Source: Xiphydria camelus
Taxonomy: Eukaryota; Arthropoda; Insecta; Hymenoptera; Xiphydriidae
NCBI GenBank assembly: GCA_963678675.1
Contig: OY783196.1
Location: 13,510,138 to 13,574,137, forward strand
Reading direction: 5' to 3'
DNA length: 64,000 bases
The position numbers and the translations under genes are program-made. Below the pieces are notes generated by a model that was not told where the DNA came from, did no database searches, and saw only the letters and a list, made by a program, of their open reading frames with translations. Positions 9,899-18,828 of this stretch are shown here, one piece after another. Position 1 is the first letter of the stretch. Each line of letters starts with the position of its first letter.

Positions 9899-10109
9899 CA
9901 CCCGGGGACACGGTATCTGTCGCTGGTGACTTTTTTAAACGTTATTTTTAAACGTACTAACCAATAATTAATAATCCTCATGCTTTCATTAACGAGAGTA
10001 GACGCCACCGTAGCTAATAAGCGCATGAGAATTAATTATTCATTGGTTAGTACGTTTAAAAATAACGTTTAAAAAAAGTCACCAGCGACAGATGCCGTGT
10101 TCCTGGGTG
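9899..10109. mobile_element. FB-B fold-back MITE, copy 1 (211 bp)
   Basis: Palindrome with ends CACCCGGGGACACGG and CCGTGTTCCTGGGTG, a shared inner block TCTGTCGCTGGTGAC, and TA on both sides. Its left TA is also the right TA of the 4-kb DD41D element, and its right TA is the left TA of the next FB-A copy. Confidence 0.9.
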
Positions 10110-10111
10110 TA

Positions 10112-10447
10112 CCATATGTCCGCGATCAAACCTACCATAGCAAAATTGCGAGTTTTGCATGAGCACCCCCGTGAGTCTCCTCGTCCAATAGAATCACCGG
10201 AGAAGCGTGAATGCGCATGCGTAGTCATCCGCGAATTACGTGGTGTGGCGTGGGGAGGTGGCGTGTCAGCAAGTTCAGATCGGTTATCGAAGTAACTGAT
10301 CTGAATTTGCTGACATGCCAACACTCGAGGATGACTACGCATGTGCATTCATGCTTCTTCGGTGATTCTATTGGACGAGGAGATTCACGGGGGTGCTCAT
10401 GCAAAACTCGCAATTTTGCTACGGTAGGTTTGATCGCGGACATATGG
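10112..10447. mobile_element. FB-A fold-back MITE, CCATATG variant (336 bp)
   Basis: Palindrome with CCATATGTCCGCGATC ends and TA at 10110-10111 and 10448-10449. Both TAs are shared with abutting FB-B copies. Its centre has a short insertion (TGGGGAGGTGGCG region) making it 20 bp longer than standard copies. Confidence 0.9.
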
Positions 10448-10449
10448 TA

Positions 10450-10662
10450 CACCTGTGCTCACGGATTCTGTCGCTGGTGACTTTTTTAAATGTTATTTTT
10501 AAACGTACTAGCCAATGAACAATTAATTCTCATGCCATCATTAGCTACGGTGGCATCTACTCTCGTTAAAATGAAAGCATGAGGATTGATTAATCATTGG
10601 TTAGTACGTTTAAAAATAACGTTTAAAAAAGTCACCAGCGACAGATACCGTGTCCCCGGGTG
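10450..10662. mobile_element. FB-B fold-back MITE, copy 2 (213 bp)
   Basis: Palindrome from CACCTGTGCTCACGG to CCGTGTCCCCGGGTG, TA-flanked (10448-10449, 10663-10664). Last member of an uninterrupted chain of four elements sharing single TA dinucleotides. Confidence 0.9.
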
Positions 10663-10664
10663 TA

Positions 10665-10970
10665 CGTTGATAATCGAACAACTATATGGTTTTTGTAATC
10701 GCATTTATTGATAAATCTTGACAAAAAACGAAACATTGCTATAAAATGTACATTACAAAATATATAAAGTGAATAACGTGGTATAAAAGTAGATATCGCT
10801 CATTTTTTAAGTTTCAAAATTGTCCAAAACCTGTCAAATATGGAACAAAACGCTTCAGATAGAAATTCTTTAGAATATCAATACGCTTCTCCAGTAGCTC
10901 AACTAGAGCCATCTGGCGGCCAAATCTAACATCTCTTGTGAGCAGCTAGGTAGTTTGTCATATTCAGATA
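10665..10970. other. Unassigned AT-rich sequence between FB-B copies
   Basis: No domain-bearing frame. A 29-codon frame beginning MEQNASDRNSLEYQY near 10840 is too short to judge and may be a piece of a larger interrupted gene. Confidence 0.3.
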
Positions 10971-11183
10971 CACCCGGGCTCACGGAATCTGTCGCTGGTG
11001 ACTTTTTTTAAATGTTATTTTTAAACGTACTAACCAATGATTAATCAATCCTCGTGCTTTCATTAACGAGAGTAGACGTCACCGTAGCTAATGAGGGCAT
11101 GAGAATTAATTGTTCATTGGTTAGTACGTTTAAAAATAAGGTTTAAAAAAAGTCACCAGCGACAGATTCCGTGAGCACGGGTG
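10971..11183. mobile_element. FB-B fold-back MITE, copy 3 (213 bp)
   Basis: Ends CACCCGGGCTCACGG and CCGTGAGCACGGGTG, flanked by TA (10969-10970, 11184-11185). Same inner structure as the copies at 9899 and 10450. Confidence 0.92.
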
Positions 11184-11197
11184 TACGTTTAAAATGA

Positions 11198-13200
11198 GCT
11201 CCAAAAATCCTGGAAAAAATAAATCATCTCACGTATGTGTGTAGTGTTGTCGGGTGTTACTCACGTGATTCTAAAAATCCTGATTTGAGTTTTTATTCAT
11301 TCCCTGGAAGATCGTGGGAAAAAGAACGCAGAAAAATTTGGGTGAACGCTGTACGTCAAATGACGTAAGTATAAGCTACACTACATTTTGGAAAATTTTC
11401 TAGTTTCAATTTCAATTTATCGACTACTTCATTATTTTATATTATTTTTGAGAAATTTTCCTTGTTTTTTCTTTAAATATTTTAAGGAAGATGGAAAACC
11501 GTGGGAACCAAGCAAAAACTCGAGAATTTGTAGCCTGTACTTTGAAGGGGGTAAAAGTCGGAAGACTCAACGAACATTGCTTACAATCCGACAATTTTCC
11601 CAGAAATTTACCGCAAAAAAGCAGTTGATTGTTCAGGAAGGATCAACAGATATGAAGCAAGAAAACGTAAATTGGAATTAGGGCGTCAAACAAAATCAAA
11701 AGAAGGTAATTTAGTTTTTTATTAAGCTTTTTTATCATCAGAAAAAATAATTTTTGGTGAATAAATCTCAGTATCTTTTTCGCAGATGAAATCAGTCATT
11801 CATTTCAATCTGGGAACTCAGAGATTTTGGAGTCAGAGATGATTTCTCCTCAAGTGACAAGTGCCATGACGCAAACGGATTTTGAGGTTAATTTAATTGG
11901 AGACAAAATTTCGATGATGTGTTGTTGTCGGGATTCTATAACGAATGAAGTGACAACTCAAACGTGTATTGTTATTAACAATTGTACCCATGATTCAAGA
12001 AAGATAACACAGGTTTACAAAAAAAAAGTCCGGACTATTTGGCCGGACCATGGTATTCCGAGGTATTTTTGTGTCCTGAATCTGATCCCGAGGTCATCTG
12101 AGCCACATCACGTCAGAAAAACGAGATTTCGAAATAAATAAATAAGGAAATGGGACTGCCCTGAGCAGCACCCAGAGCATGACTCCAAGGTTCTAAGGCC
12201 ATTAGGGTCAGTGCTGGGGGTCCACTGTCAATATGTCACAGTGAACGGATCGCCGGAATTGGATGCCTTATCAGGGAGATCGTAATCCGCGAGATACAAC
12301 GATCATGGTAACATTTTATCCACTGGGGTGGTTCTGTGATAGTCCCGGTCGAGATTTAGGACTCCATTCCAATGTTTGGAAGGTATTCAAGACCTAAACA
12401 GCTACCCTCCAACTCAACAGGTCGCTTGAGAAATTGTCCCGGGTCCAGTTCCAAAAAATGGTAATTTTAACCTCTAAATGACCTTGAAATCTCGTTCTCC
12501 TGACGTGATGGGGCTCAGATGACCTCGGGATCGGATTCAGGACGCAAAAATACCTCGGAATACCATGGTCCGGTCAAATAGTCCGGACTTTTTTTTTTGT
12601 AAACCTGTGTAATTGTCGTTGCCCCGAAAACGGTAGAAACTAAGACCGTTAAAGTTGGTCCTGATTGGGTTCTCGCCCATGAATTTACAGGACTTGATAG
12701 TGTAAAGTCTGATTCGGATTTGAAGAAATTAACGGGGATATCGACGGAAATATTTCAAATTTTGTTAACATTTATAAAGCCGTCAGAACATGGGCAACCG
12801 AAATATTACAAAACATTAAATGCTCAAAACAGATTGTTGCTTTTTTTGTATGAAAATGAAGTTGAGTATAACTTTCGGAGTTTTAGGGATTTTCTTTGAC
12901 GTTGTAGCCTCCACTGCATCCGATATTTTTTTTTCAGTCTTAGAAACTCTTTTTGAAAATACGAAAACTTGGATTTTCTGGTTTGAGACCTTTTTTTCTG
13001 TTTTTTCCGAAATTTATCAAGTTTGACTGGCTTGAAATGGGCAGTGATAACAAGGCTTGCCATTTCGAACGCCAATAACTTCCTTTTATCACATTTATTT
13101 CCTAAGCAACTGTAAAATTTCGCCGACGAAACAGTGGGATGTCCATTAGCTGCCGACAGCTTGCTCACAAGACATGTCAGAATAATCCGCGGTGTGGCGT
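11198..13200 (+). pseudogene. THAP-domain transposase-like gene, broken
   Basis: The first exon carries a THAP zinc finger: CSVVGCYSRDSKNP, then FYSFPGRSWEKERRKIW, ending at a GTAAGT donor near 11367. The second exon, after TTTAAG, has WEPSKNSRICSLYFEGG, the usual THAP C-terminal half. A third exon begins after TTCGCAG near 11785. After an inserted MITE (12008-12609) coding traces resume with LKKLTGISTEIFQILLTFIK, resembling the region before the DDE domain in THAP/Harbinger-like transposases. The start codon is out of frame with the finger, and further breaks follow. It may be an element remnant or a decayed host THAP gene. Confidence 0.7.
12008..12609. mobile_element. 602-bp MITE with about 130-bp terminal inverted repeats and TAA duplication
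   Basis: Left end CACAGGTTTAC, then an A-run and GTCCGGACTATTTGG; the right end is the reverse complement with few differences over about 130 bp. TAA precedes (12005-12007) and follows (12610-12612) the element. A 3-bp TAA duplication fits PIF/Harbinger-type insertion. It sits inside an exon of the THAP pseudogene. Confidence 0.85.
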
Positions 13201-13258
13201 GCCCATCGCCTCAGCTTTCTACTGGAGAGGCGTATATTAACTGCCATATGATGACATA

Positions 13259-13469
13259 CACCCTCCAGCTCAGATTCTAATCATGGGGAATTTTCAAAAT
13301 GTAATTTTTAAACGTAACAGTCAATTAGCAATTAAATCTCATACTTTCATTAGCTAATGCGGCCTTTGCCCTGGCTAATGAAAGCATGATAATTAATTAT
13401 TCATTGGTTAGTATATTGAAATATGACATTTTGAAAATTCCCCATGATTAGAATCTGAGCTCGAGGGTG
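13259..13469. mobile_element. FB-B-like fold-back MITE, diverged subtype (211 bp)
   Basis: Starts CACCCTCCAGCTCAG and ends CTGAGCTCGAGGGTG, with TA on both sides (13257-13258, 13470-13471). The centre resembles FB-B (TTTTTAAACGTA ... CTTTCATTAGCTA), but the outer 45 bp are different, so it is a separate subfamily. Confidence 0.85.
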
Positions 13470-13545
13470 TACGCCTGTTGCGCATCGGTAGTAGCTCCGC
13501 CTGGTGAGCAAAAAGTACCGTACTGGGGTGTACGACTATTGGGGA

Positions 13546-13920
13546 TGCTGTGGAGAGATGATCGTAGCGGATGGCGGCTACGCATGCGCGGAGTACAGCG
13601 TGCAGATCGCGGCCCCTCCACGACGCTCCGCAGCGGTAGCGGAGATCGAGAGAAAGAACGTCAGTCTTTCTCTGCATGCGAAGCATTGAGCATCGATCGA
13701 TCATCGATTGTACGACTTCTATTGTCACAAAGCCCTTTTGTTCCAATAAAGTCTTTTGTTGCTACCGTCCTAGTCGTTCTTCCGCGAGTCGTTTGCAGAT
13801 CAGCGCTGACGGTGCAACGCATCTCGTGGGCCACGCTAGGAGTTAGACGTCGGCGTTATCTTGTCAGGAGAACGCCTTCTCGGGATTCGACTAAACCTCG
13901 TCGCCGCAGGGCGTGTCCCA
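13546..13920 (+). repeat. 5' LTR of the gypsy element (375 bp)
   Basis: Matches the 3' LTR at 18076-18390 apart from point differences and a 60-bp segment (13597-13656) present only here. AATAAA lies near 13746. The right edge is placed at CCCA; the following TAA is also shared by both LTRs, so the edge could be three bases further. Confidence 0.85.
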
Positions 13921-14056
13921 TAATTGGTGACCCCGAGCCTACGTGAACAAAAGAACGGTAAAGGTACATCGCGAATAAGTGCCATGTTTCGTCGCGCAGT
14001 GCCTAGAATCTAGCTCTAAGACACTTTTATCTTCGTTTCCTCGGGTGTGACAAACA

Positions 14057-14452
14057 ATGACTGACAACCAAGAACAAAGCGCGCCCCCGGGCCCCGCGAG
14101 TGCCGATCAAAATGACGAGCAACTTGATCCGGAGGTGCACTTCGCCAGAATCGCGAGACTTCCCGCATTTAACCAAACCGCGCCGGATATTTGGTTTATG
14201 CAGGTCGAAGCCGCATTCGAATTCGTCCGCATCACGCGAGATGAAACTAAATACCAGTATCTCTTATCTAATCTCGACGCAACCGTCCTGCCCTTTATTA
14301 CGGACATCATGCGCAACCCTCCAGACAAAGGCAAGTACGAAGCGATCAAGAAGAGGATCCTCGCCGCGTTTCTCGACGCAGACGAAACGAGACTTCGACG
14401 CGTTCTTAAGGGGCAAATGCTTGGTGACCAGAAACCGTCGCATTTCCTCTAA
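14057..14452 (+). pseudogene. Gypsy gag fragment
   Basis: 131 residues from MTDNQEQSAPPGPASADQND, with a capsid-like block LPAFNQTAPDIWFMQVEAAF near residue 35 and ILAAFLDADETRLRRVL further on, then a premature stop at 14450-14452. Gag coding traces continue to about 14940 in shifting frames, including an R/S-rich basic stretch. A degraded zinc knuckle (YYHNKFGAEAIKCW) is visible near 14850. Confidence 0.75.
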
Positions 14453-14966
14453 CATCTCTGGAACTTCGCCGCGAACCAATGCGGCGACACGGTACTAAAA
14501 ACTTATTTTTTTTTTAACAAATGCCTGAGCAAGTCAGAGGCATCCTCGCAGCAAGCCTCGAACAAGATCTGAACAAACTTGCACATCTCGCCGACAGAGT
14601 GATGGATTTGCAGCATCCCGCGCAAGTTTTCGCAGCGAATACAACGCAGGTGCTGTAGCCTCCGGCAACATCTTCTCAAGCAGAGAACGCATCCTTCGTC
14701 GAATTGCAACGGCAAGTCGCTTCGCTGACTTCTCGACTCGACCAGCTTAACCGGAATCGAAACAATGGTCAACGAAGTCGGGGACGAAGCCGTTCAAGGT
14801 CTCGACAACGTTCCCAGAACCAGAGCGAGAGGAATGGTAACACGAACCTATGCTATTACCATAACAAATTCGGGGCGGAAGCTATCAAGTGTTGGCAGCC
14901 TTGCTCGTGGCAAGCCCCCTCTAACTCGCGGCAGCAGGGAAACTAAACACGTCTTCTCGCGTTGCG

Positions 14967-17900
14967 ATGGTCCGCGAAGACGACGTAGACCGGCAGAACC
15001 GTCTGCTTATCACGGATAAAAATAGCAATACGACGTTCGTCGTGGATACCGGATCGGTCATACCTGTCCTGCTCAGGTCCATGGCTAGCTCTACGTCAGT
15101 TCCCGCGGCATTCAAACTTTACGCAGCCAACAATACTGTCATTGATACCTTCGGAGAGCGACTTCTAAACGTCGATTTCGGCCTTCGACGCCCGTTCCGG
15201 TGGGTCTTCACTGTGGCTAATGTTCCTCGTCCGATTTTAGGCGCTGACTTCCTCAAGCACCATTGACTGTTGGTAGATCTTCGTAATAAAAGACTCATCG
15301 ACAGTACTACCAAGCTGAACAGCATTGGAGTAATTTTCTACGACGAACTTCCCAGAGTCCTTACAACTTCAAATGGCACACCATATCAAAGATTGCTGGA
15401 AGAATACGTTGACATCACTGTCCCTTCCAAACCAGGAAAAGCTCCATTGCATGAAGTCATGCACCACATCATAACTAAAGGACCTCCAATTGCAGAACGG
15501 CCACGTCGACTTTCACCGGAAAAACTTAAAATAGCTAAGGCTGAATTTGAGTTCATGGTCAAGCAAGGGATCTGCTGTCCCTCAAATAGCCCGTGGGCGA
15601 GTCCGTTACATTTGGTGGCAAAGAAAACGGGAGACTGGAGACCATACGGCGACCATCGCCGGTTGAACAGCGTCACCGTCCCGGACAAGTACCCGATAGC
15701 TCATATCCAGGACTTCGCACACAAACTCAACGGCTGTTCCATCTTCTCGACGCTCGACCTTATCAAGGCATACCACCAGATACCTGTCGTCCCTGAAGAT
15801 CGACCTAATACTGCAATCACTACACCGTTTGGTTTATTTCAGTTCAACGTAATGACTTTCGGTTTGTGTAATGCAGCACAAACTTTTCAGAGATTTATGG
15901 ATACGGTTCTTCGCGGCCTGGACTTCGTCTCTTTTGTTATATCGACGATATCTTAATCGCCTCAGAAAACCCCGAAGAACATTTGCAGCACTTACGCCAA
16001 GTCTTCGACAGACTTCGTCAGTACGGCGTAGCAATCAACATTTCGAAATGCCAGTTCGGTAAACCTGAAGTTAATTATCTAGGCTACCTTATTGGCAAAG
16101 AGGGAACTAAACCACTGCCCGCGAACGAGTGAGTGCAATTCGCGAATTCAAGAAACCAACTAATCTCACGGAACTTCGACAATTCTTAGGAATCATCAAT
16201 TTTTATCGACGTTTCGTCAAGAATGCAGCTGCTACACAAGCTCCTCTTCACGCTCTTCTCGCGAGAGCGAAGAAGAAGGATAAATACCCGGTTTTATGAA
16301 CACCAGAGCTCGACAAGGCTTTCGACGAGTGTAAAAATCAACTTGCAGACGCATCGTTATTAGTGCAACCAAAAGAAAACGCACCTCTTGCGTTATACAC
16401 AGACGCTTCAGACACAGCAATGGGAGTCGTCCTCCAGCAATTCGTCGATGAAGCATGGGAACCTCTTGGATTCTTTTCCAAGAAATTGAGCGAAACGCAA
16501 CGAAACTACAGTACTTACGATCGAGAACTCTTGGCGATTTACAGCAGCATCAAGTTCTTCCGTTTCATGATCGAAGGTAGACGACTTATCATCAAAACCG
16601 ATCATGAACCCTTGACTTACGCTTTTCAGCAAAAGGCAGAGAAAGCTGCACCACGACAACTACGCCAATTGGATCTCATTGGCCAATTTACAACGACCAT
16701 CGTCCACGTATCAGGCCAAGATAACATCGTCGCTGACGCTTTTTCTCGAGTCGATGAGATCGAGATGCCCGCCATCGTAAGCACAGCGGAATTAGCGGAA
16801 GCACAAAAAACCGACCAAGAACTGCAAGATCTACTACGCTCGGACTCGTCATTAGAGCTTCGCCGTTTGCGAATTGACGATTCCGATGACGTTATCTATT
16901 GCGACGTTTCTTCGAAAGAGGTACGTCCTTACGTTCCAAAAATTCTCAGGAAGCGAATCTTCGAGGCTACACACGGCTTGTCGCATCTGAGTGGTCGCAC
17001 AACCCGGAAACTCATGCAGCAGCGTTTCGTATGACCGAGCATAAACAAAGACATCACCGAATGGGCTCGCACCTGCCTGCCGTGTCAACGTAGTAAAGTG
17101 CATCGTCATACGAAAAACATCCCGGAACATCTTCCGATGCCTAGTACGCGATTCAACCACGGACATCTGGATATAGTTGGGCCACTCCCACCGTCTCAGG
17201 GATTTCGCTATTGCCTGACGATGATAGATCGTTTTACACGTTGGCCAGAAGCGGTTCCGATCAAGGATATCACTGCTGATTCTGTCATCACAGCGTTTTA
17301 TTCGCACTGGGTTTCACGTTTCGGATCCCCAGTAACCATCACTACCGACAGAGGCTCTCAATTCGAATCACAATTATTTCAGACTCTCACCCACCTCATC
17401 GGCACAGAAGACACAGACTACAGCATACCACCCGGCTTCGAATGGCATGGTGGAACGCTGGCACCGGTCGCTTAAAGCCGCAATAATGTGCCATGGTACG
17501 CGAGAATGGGTCGAGATTTTGCCAACCGTACTTCTCGGTCTAAGAACGAGCTTCAAGGAAGATTTGAAGACTACAGCAGCGGAGCTGGTCTACGGGACAA
17601 CCCTTCGTCTGCCAGGCGAATTCTTTATTGACATCGATATGCCGCCTGATCCTCAAGTCTTCATCGAAAAACTCAGGGAGCACATGAAGACAGTTCGTGC
17701 GGTCCCTACGGCTCATCACGGCAAAAGAGTTTCTTTCGCTCATAAAGATCTCTTTTCCTGTTCGCACGCTTTCGTCAGAGTCGACTCAGCGAAGAAACCA
17801 CTTCAACCGCCCTACGAAGGACCTTATCAGATTGTCGAACGGATCTCTGACGCTGTCTTTAAACTAAGAATCGACGGTAAGGATACCACAGTTTCCACTG

Positions 17901-18091
17901 AAAGATTAAAACCAGCATTTTTCGAGCAGGATCCCGAACAAATCCCAAGCAGCCAGTCAACATCATCAACAACCACTCCTGCAGCAGCTCTTTCCACAAT
18001 ACCTCCTCTGAGAACTTACTCGAGAGCAAAGAAAACCGTCAGTTTCGTGACTTCTCCAAGAAACTCGGAGGGAAATGCTGTGGAGAGATGA
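14967..18091 (+). pseudogene. Gypsy pol (protease, RT, RNase H, integrase), multiply broken
   Basis: Protease motif VDTGSVIPVL lies near 15045. RT spans about 15360-16050 with [12 protein letters not shown] and [15 protein letters not shown]; the catalytic YIDDILIA follows in another frame after a frameshift near 15935. RNase H shows YTDASDTAMGVVLQQ and YDRELLAIY (16390-16550). The integrase zinc-binding region (HGLSHLSGRTT), core ([18 protein letters not shown]) and C-terminal part (EGPYQIVERISDAVFKLR) follow. Breaks occur near 15265, 15935, 16125, 16297, 17030 and 17460. The final frame runs into the 3' LTR. Confidence 0.9.
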
Positions 18092-18390
18092 CCGTAGCGG
18101 ATGGAGGCTACGCATGCGCGGAGTACAACGTCAGTCTTTCTCTGCATGCGAAGCATTGAGCATCGATCGATCATCGATTGTACGACTTCTATTGTCACAA
18201 AGCCCTGTTGTTCCAATAAAGTCTTTTGTTGCTACCGTCCTAGTCGTTCTTCCGCGAGTCGTTTGCAGATCAGCGCTGACGATGCAACGCGTCTTGTGAG
18301 CCACGCCAGGAGTCAGACATCGGCGTTATCCTGTCAGGAGAACGCCTTCTCGAGGTTTGACTAAACCTCGTCGCCGCAGGGCGTGTCCCA
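18076..18390 (+). repeat. 3' LTR of the gypsy element (315 bp)
   Basis: Shares TGCTGTGGAGAGATG at its start and GGGCGTGTCCCA at its end with the 5' LTR. It lacks the 60-bp block found there. A TATA-like element of the flanking DNA follows within 10 bp. Confidence 0.85.
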
Positions 18391-18396
18391 TAACGC

Positions 18397-18404
18397 TATA
18401 TAAG
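18397..18404 (+). promoter_or_regulatory. Candidate TATA box of a disrupted host or element gene
   Basis: TATATAAG lies 39 bp upstream of an ATG (18443, ATGGCCGCTGCAAGG). The P element is inserted 13 bp after that ATG, in line with the known preference of P elements for promoter-proximal sites. No downstream coding sequence could be confirmed, so this is only a candidate. Confidence 0.3.
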
Positions 18405-18455
18405 AATGCGATATCTCGCGGTACAATTCGACACTAGACAAAATGGCCGCTGCAA

Positions 18456-18464
18456 GGGTATGTT
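18456..18464 (+). repeat. Left target-site duplication of the P element (GGGTATGTT)
   Basis: The identical 9-mer occurs at 22105-22113, directly outside the opposite end. P elements normally make 8-bp duplications; here nine bases match, so one may be coincidental. Confidence 0.88.
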
Positions 18465-18494
18465 CACGGTTGCTAGATATTAAACGGTTGTCTG
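18465..18494 (+). repeat. Left terminal inverted repeat of the P element
   Basis: 30 bp, 28 identical to the reverse complement of 22075-22104. Confidence 0.9.
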
Positions 18495-18828
18495 TGGTAA
18501 GGCCGGTGTCAAGGCGGCCGTTACGTCAGTGCCTACGTCACAAGTATGCTTCGACTCAGCTGTAAACTAATTTACAACAACAATTTACATGATGTTTCAT
18601 GGTGTTACGAATGTTATTTGAATATTTGCGAGGATATTTGTTTCGTATTTGAGTTTTGTGAGTGTTTGACTGTTCTGTGGTTGCTAAAAATTGATAAAAG
18701 ACTAACTAAAAGACAATTTATCAGAGGATTATAATTTAGTGCTTAAATGCAGTTCGACAACCGAAGGTAAACAATAAGTTTAGTTAAAAATTAAGCAAAT
18801 ATAAGGAATTGTTTTAGTTTTAGGTAAG

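Larger units (their letters stand above)
13546..18390 (+). mobile_element. Ty3/gypsy LTR retrotransposon, decayed, both LTRs present
   Basis: Two LTRs starting TGCTGTGGAGAGATG bracket gag and pol in the order protease, reverse transcriptase, RNase H, integrase, which is the gypsy order. A candidate primer-binding site TGGTGACCCCGAGCC follows the 5' LTR, and a purine tract CGGAGGGAAA precedes the 3' LTR. Several stops and frameshifts make it non-autonomous. No matching target duplication was found (flanks ending ggga versus cgctata). Confidence 0.92.

Noticed and set aside
13467..13946. 159-residue frame over the gypsy 5' LTR
   Set aside because: It spans the LTR and its flank and has no domain. 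The same sequence at 18076-18390 breaks the frame.
18443..18564. Apparent mitochondrial presequence exon (MAAARVCSRLLDIKRLSVV...) after a TATA box
   Set aside because: The frame crosses the left terminal repeat of the P element at 18465, so only the first seven codons could be host sequence.
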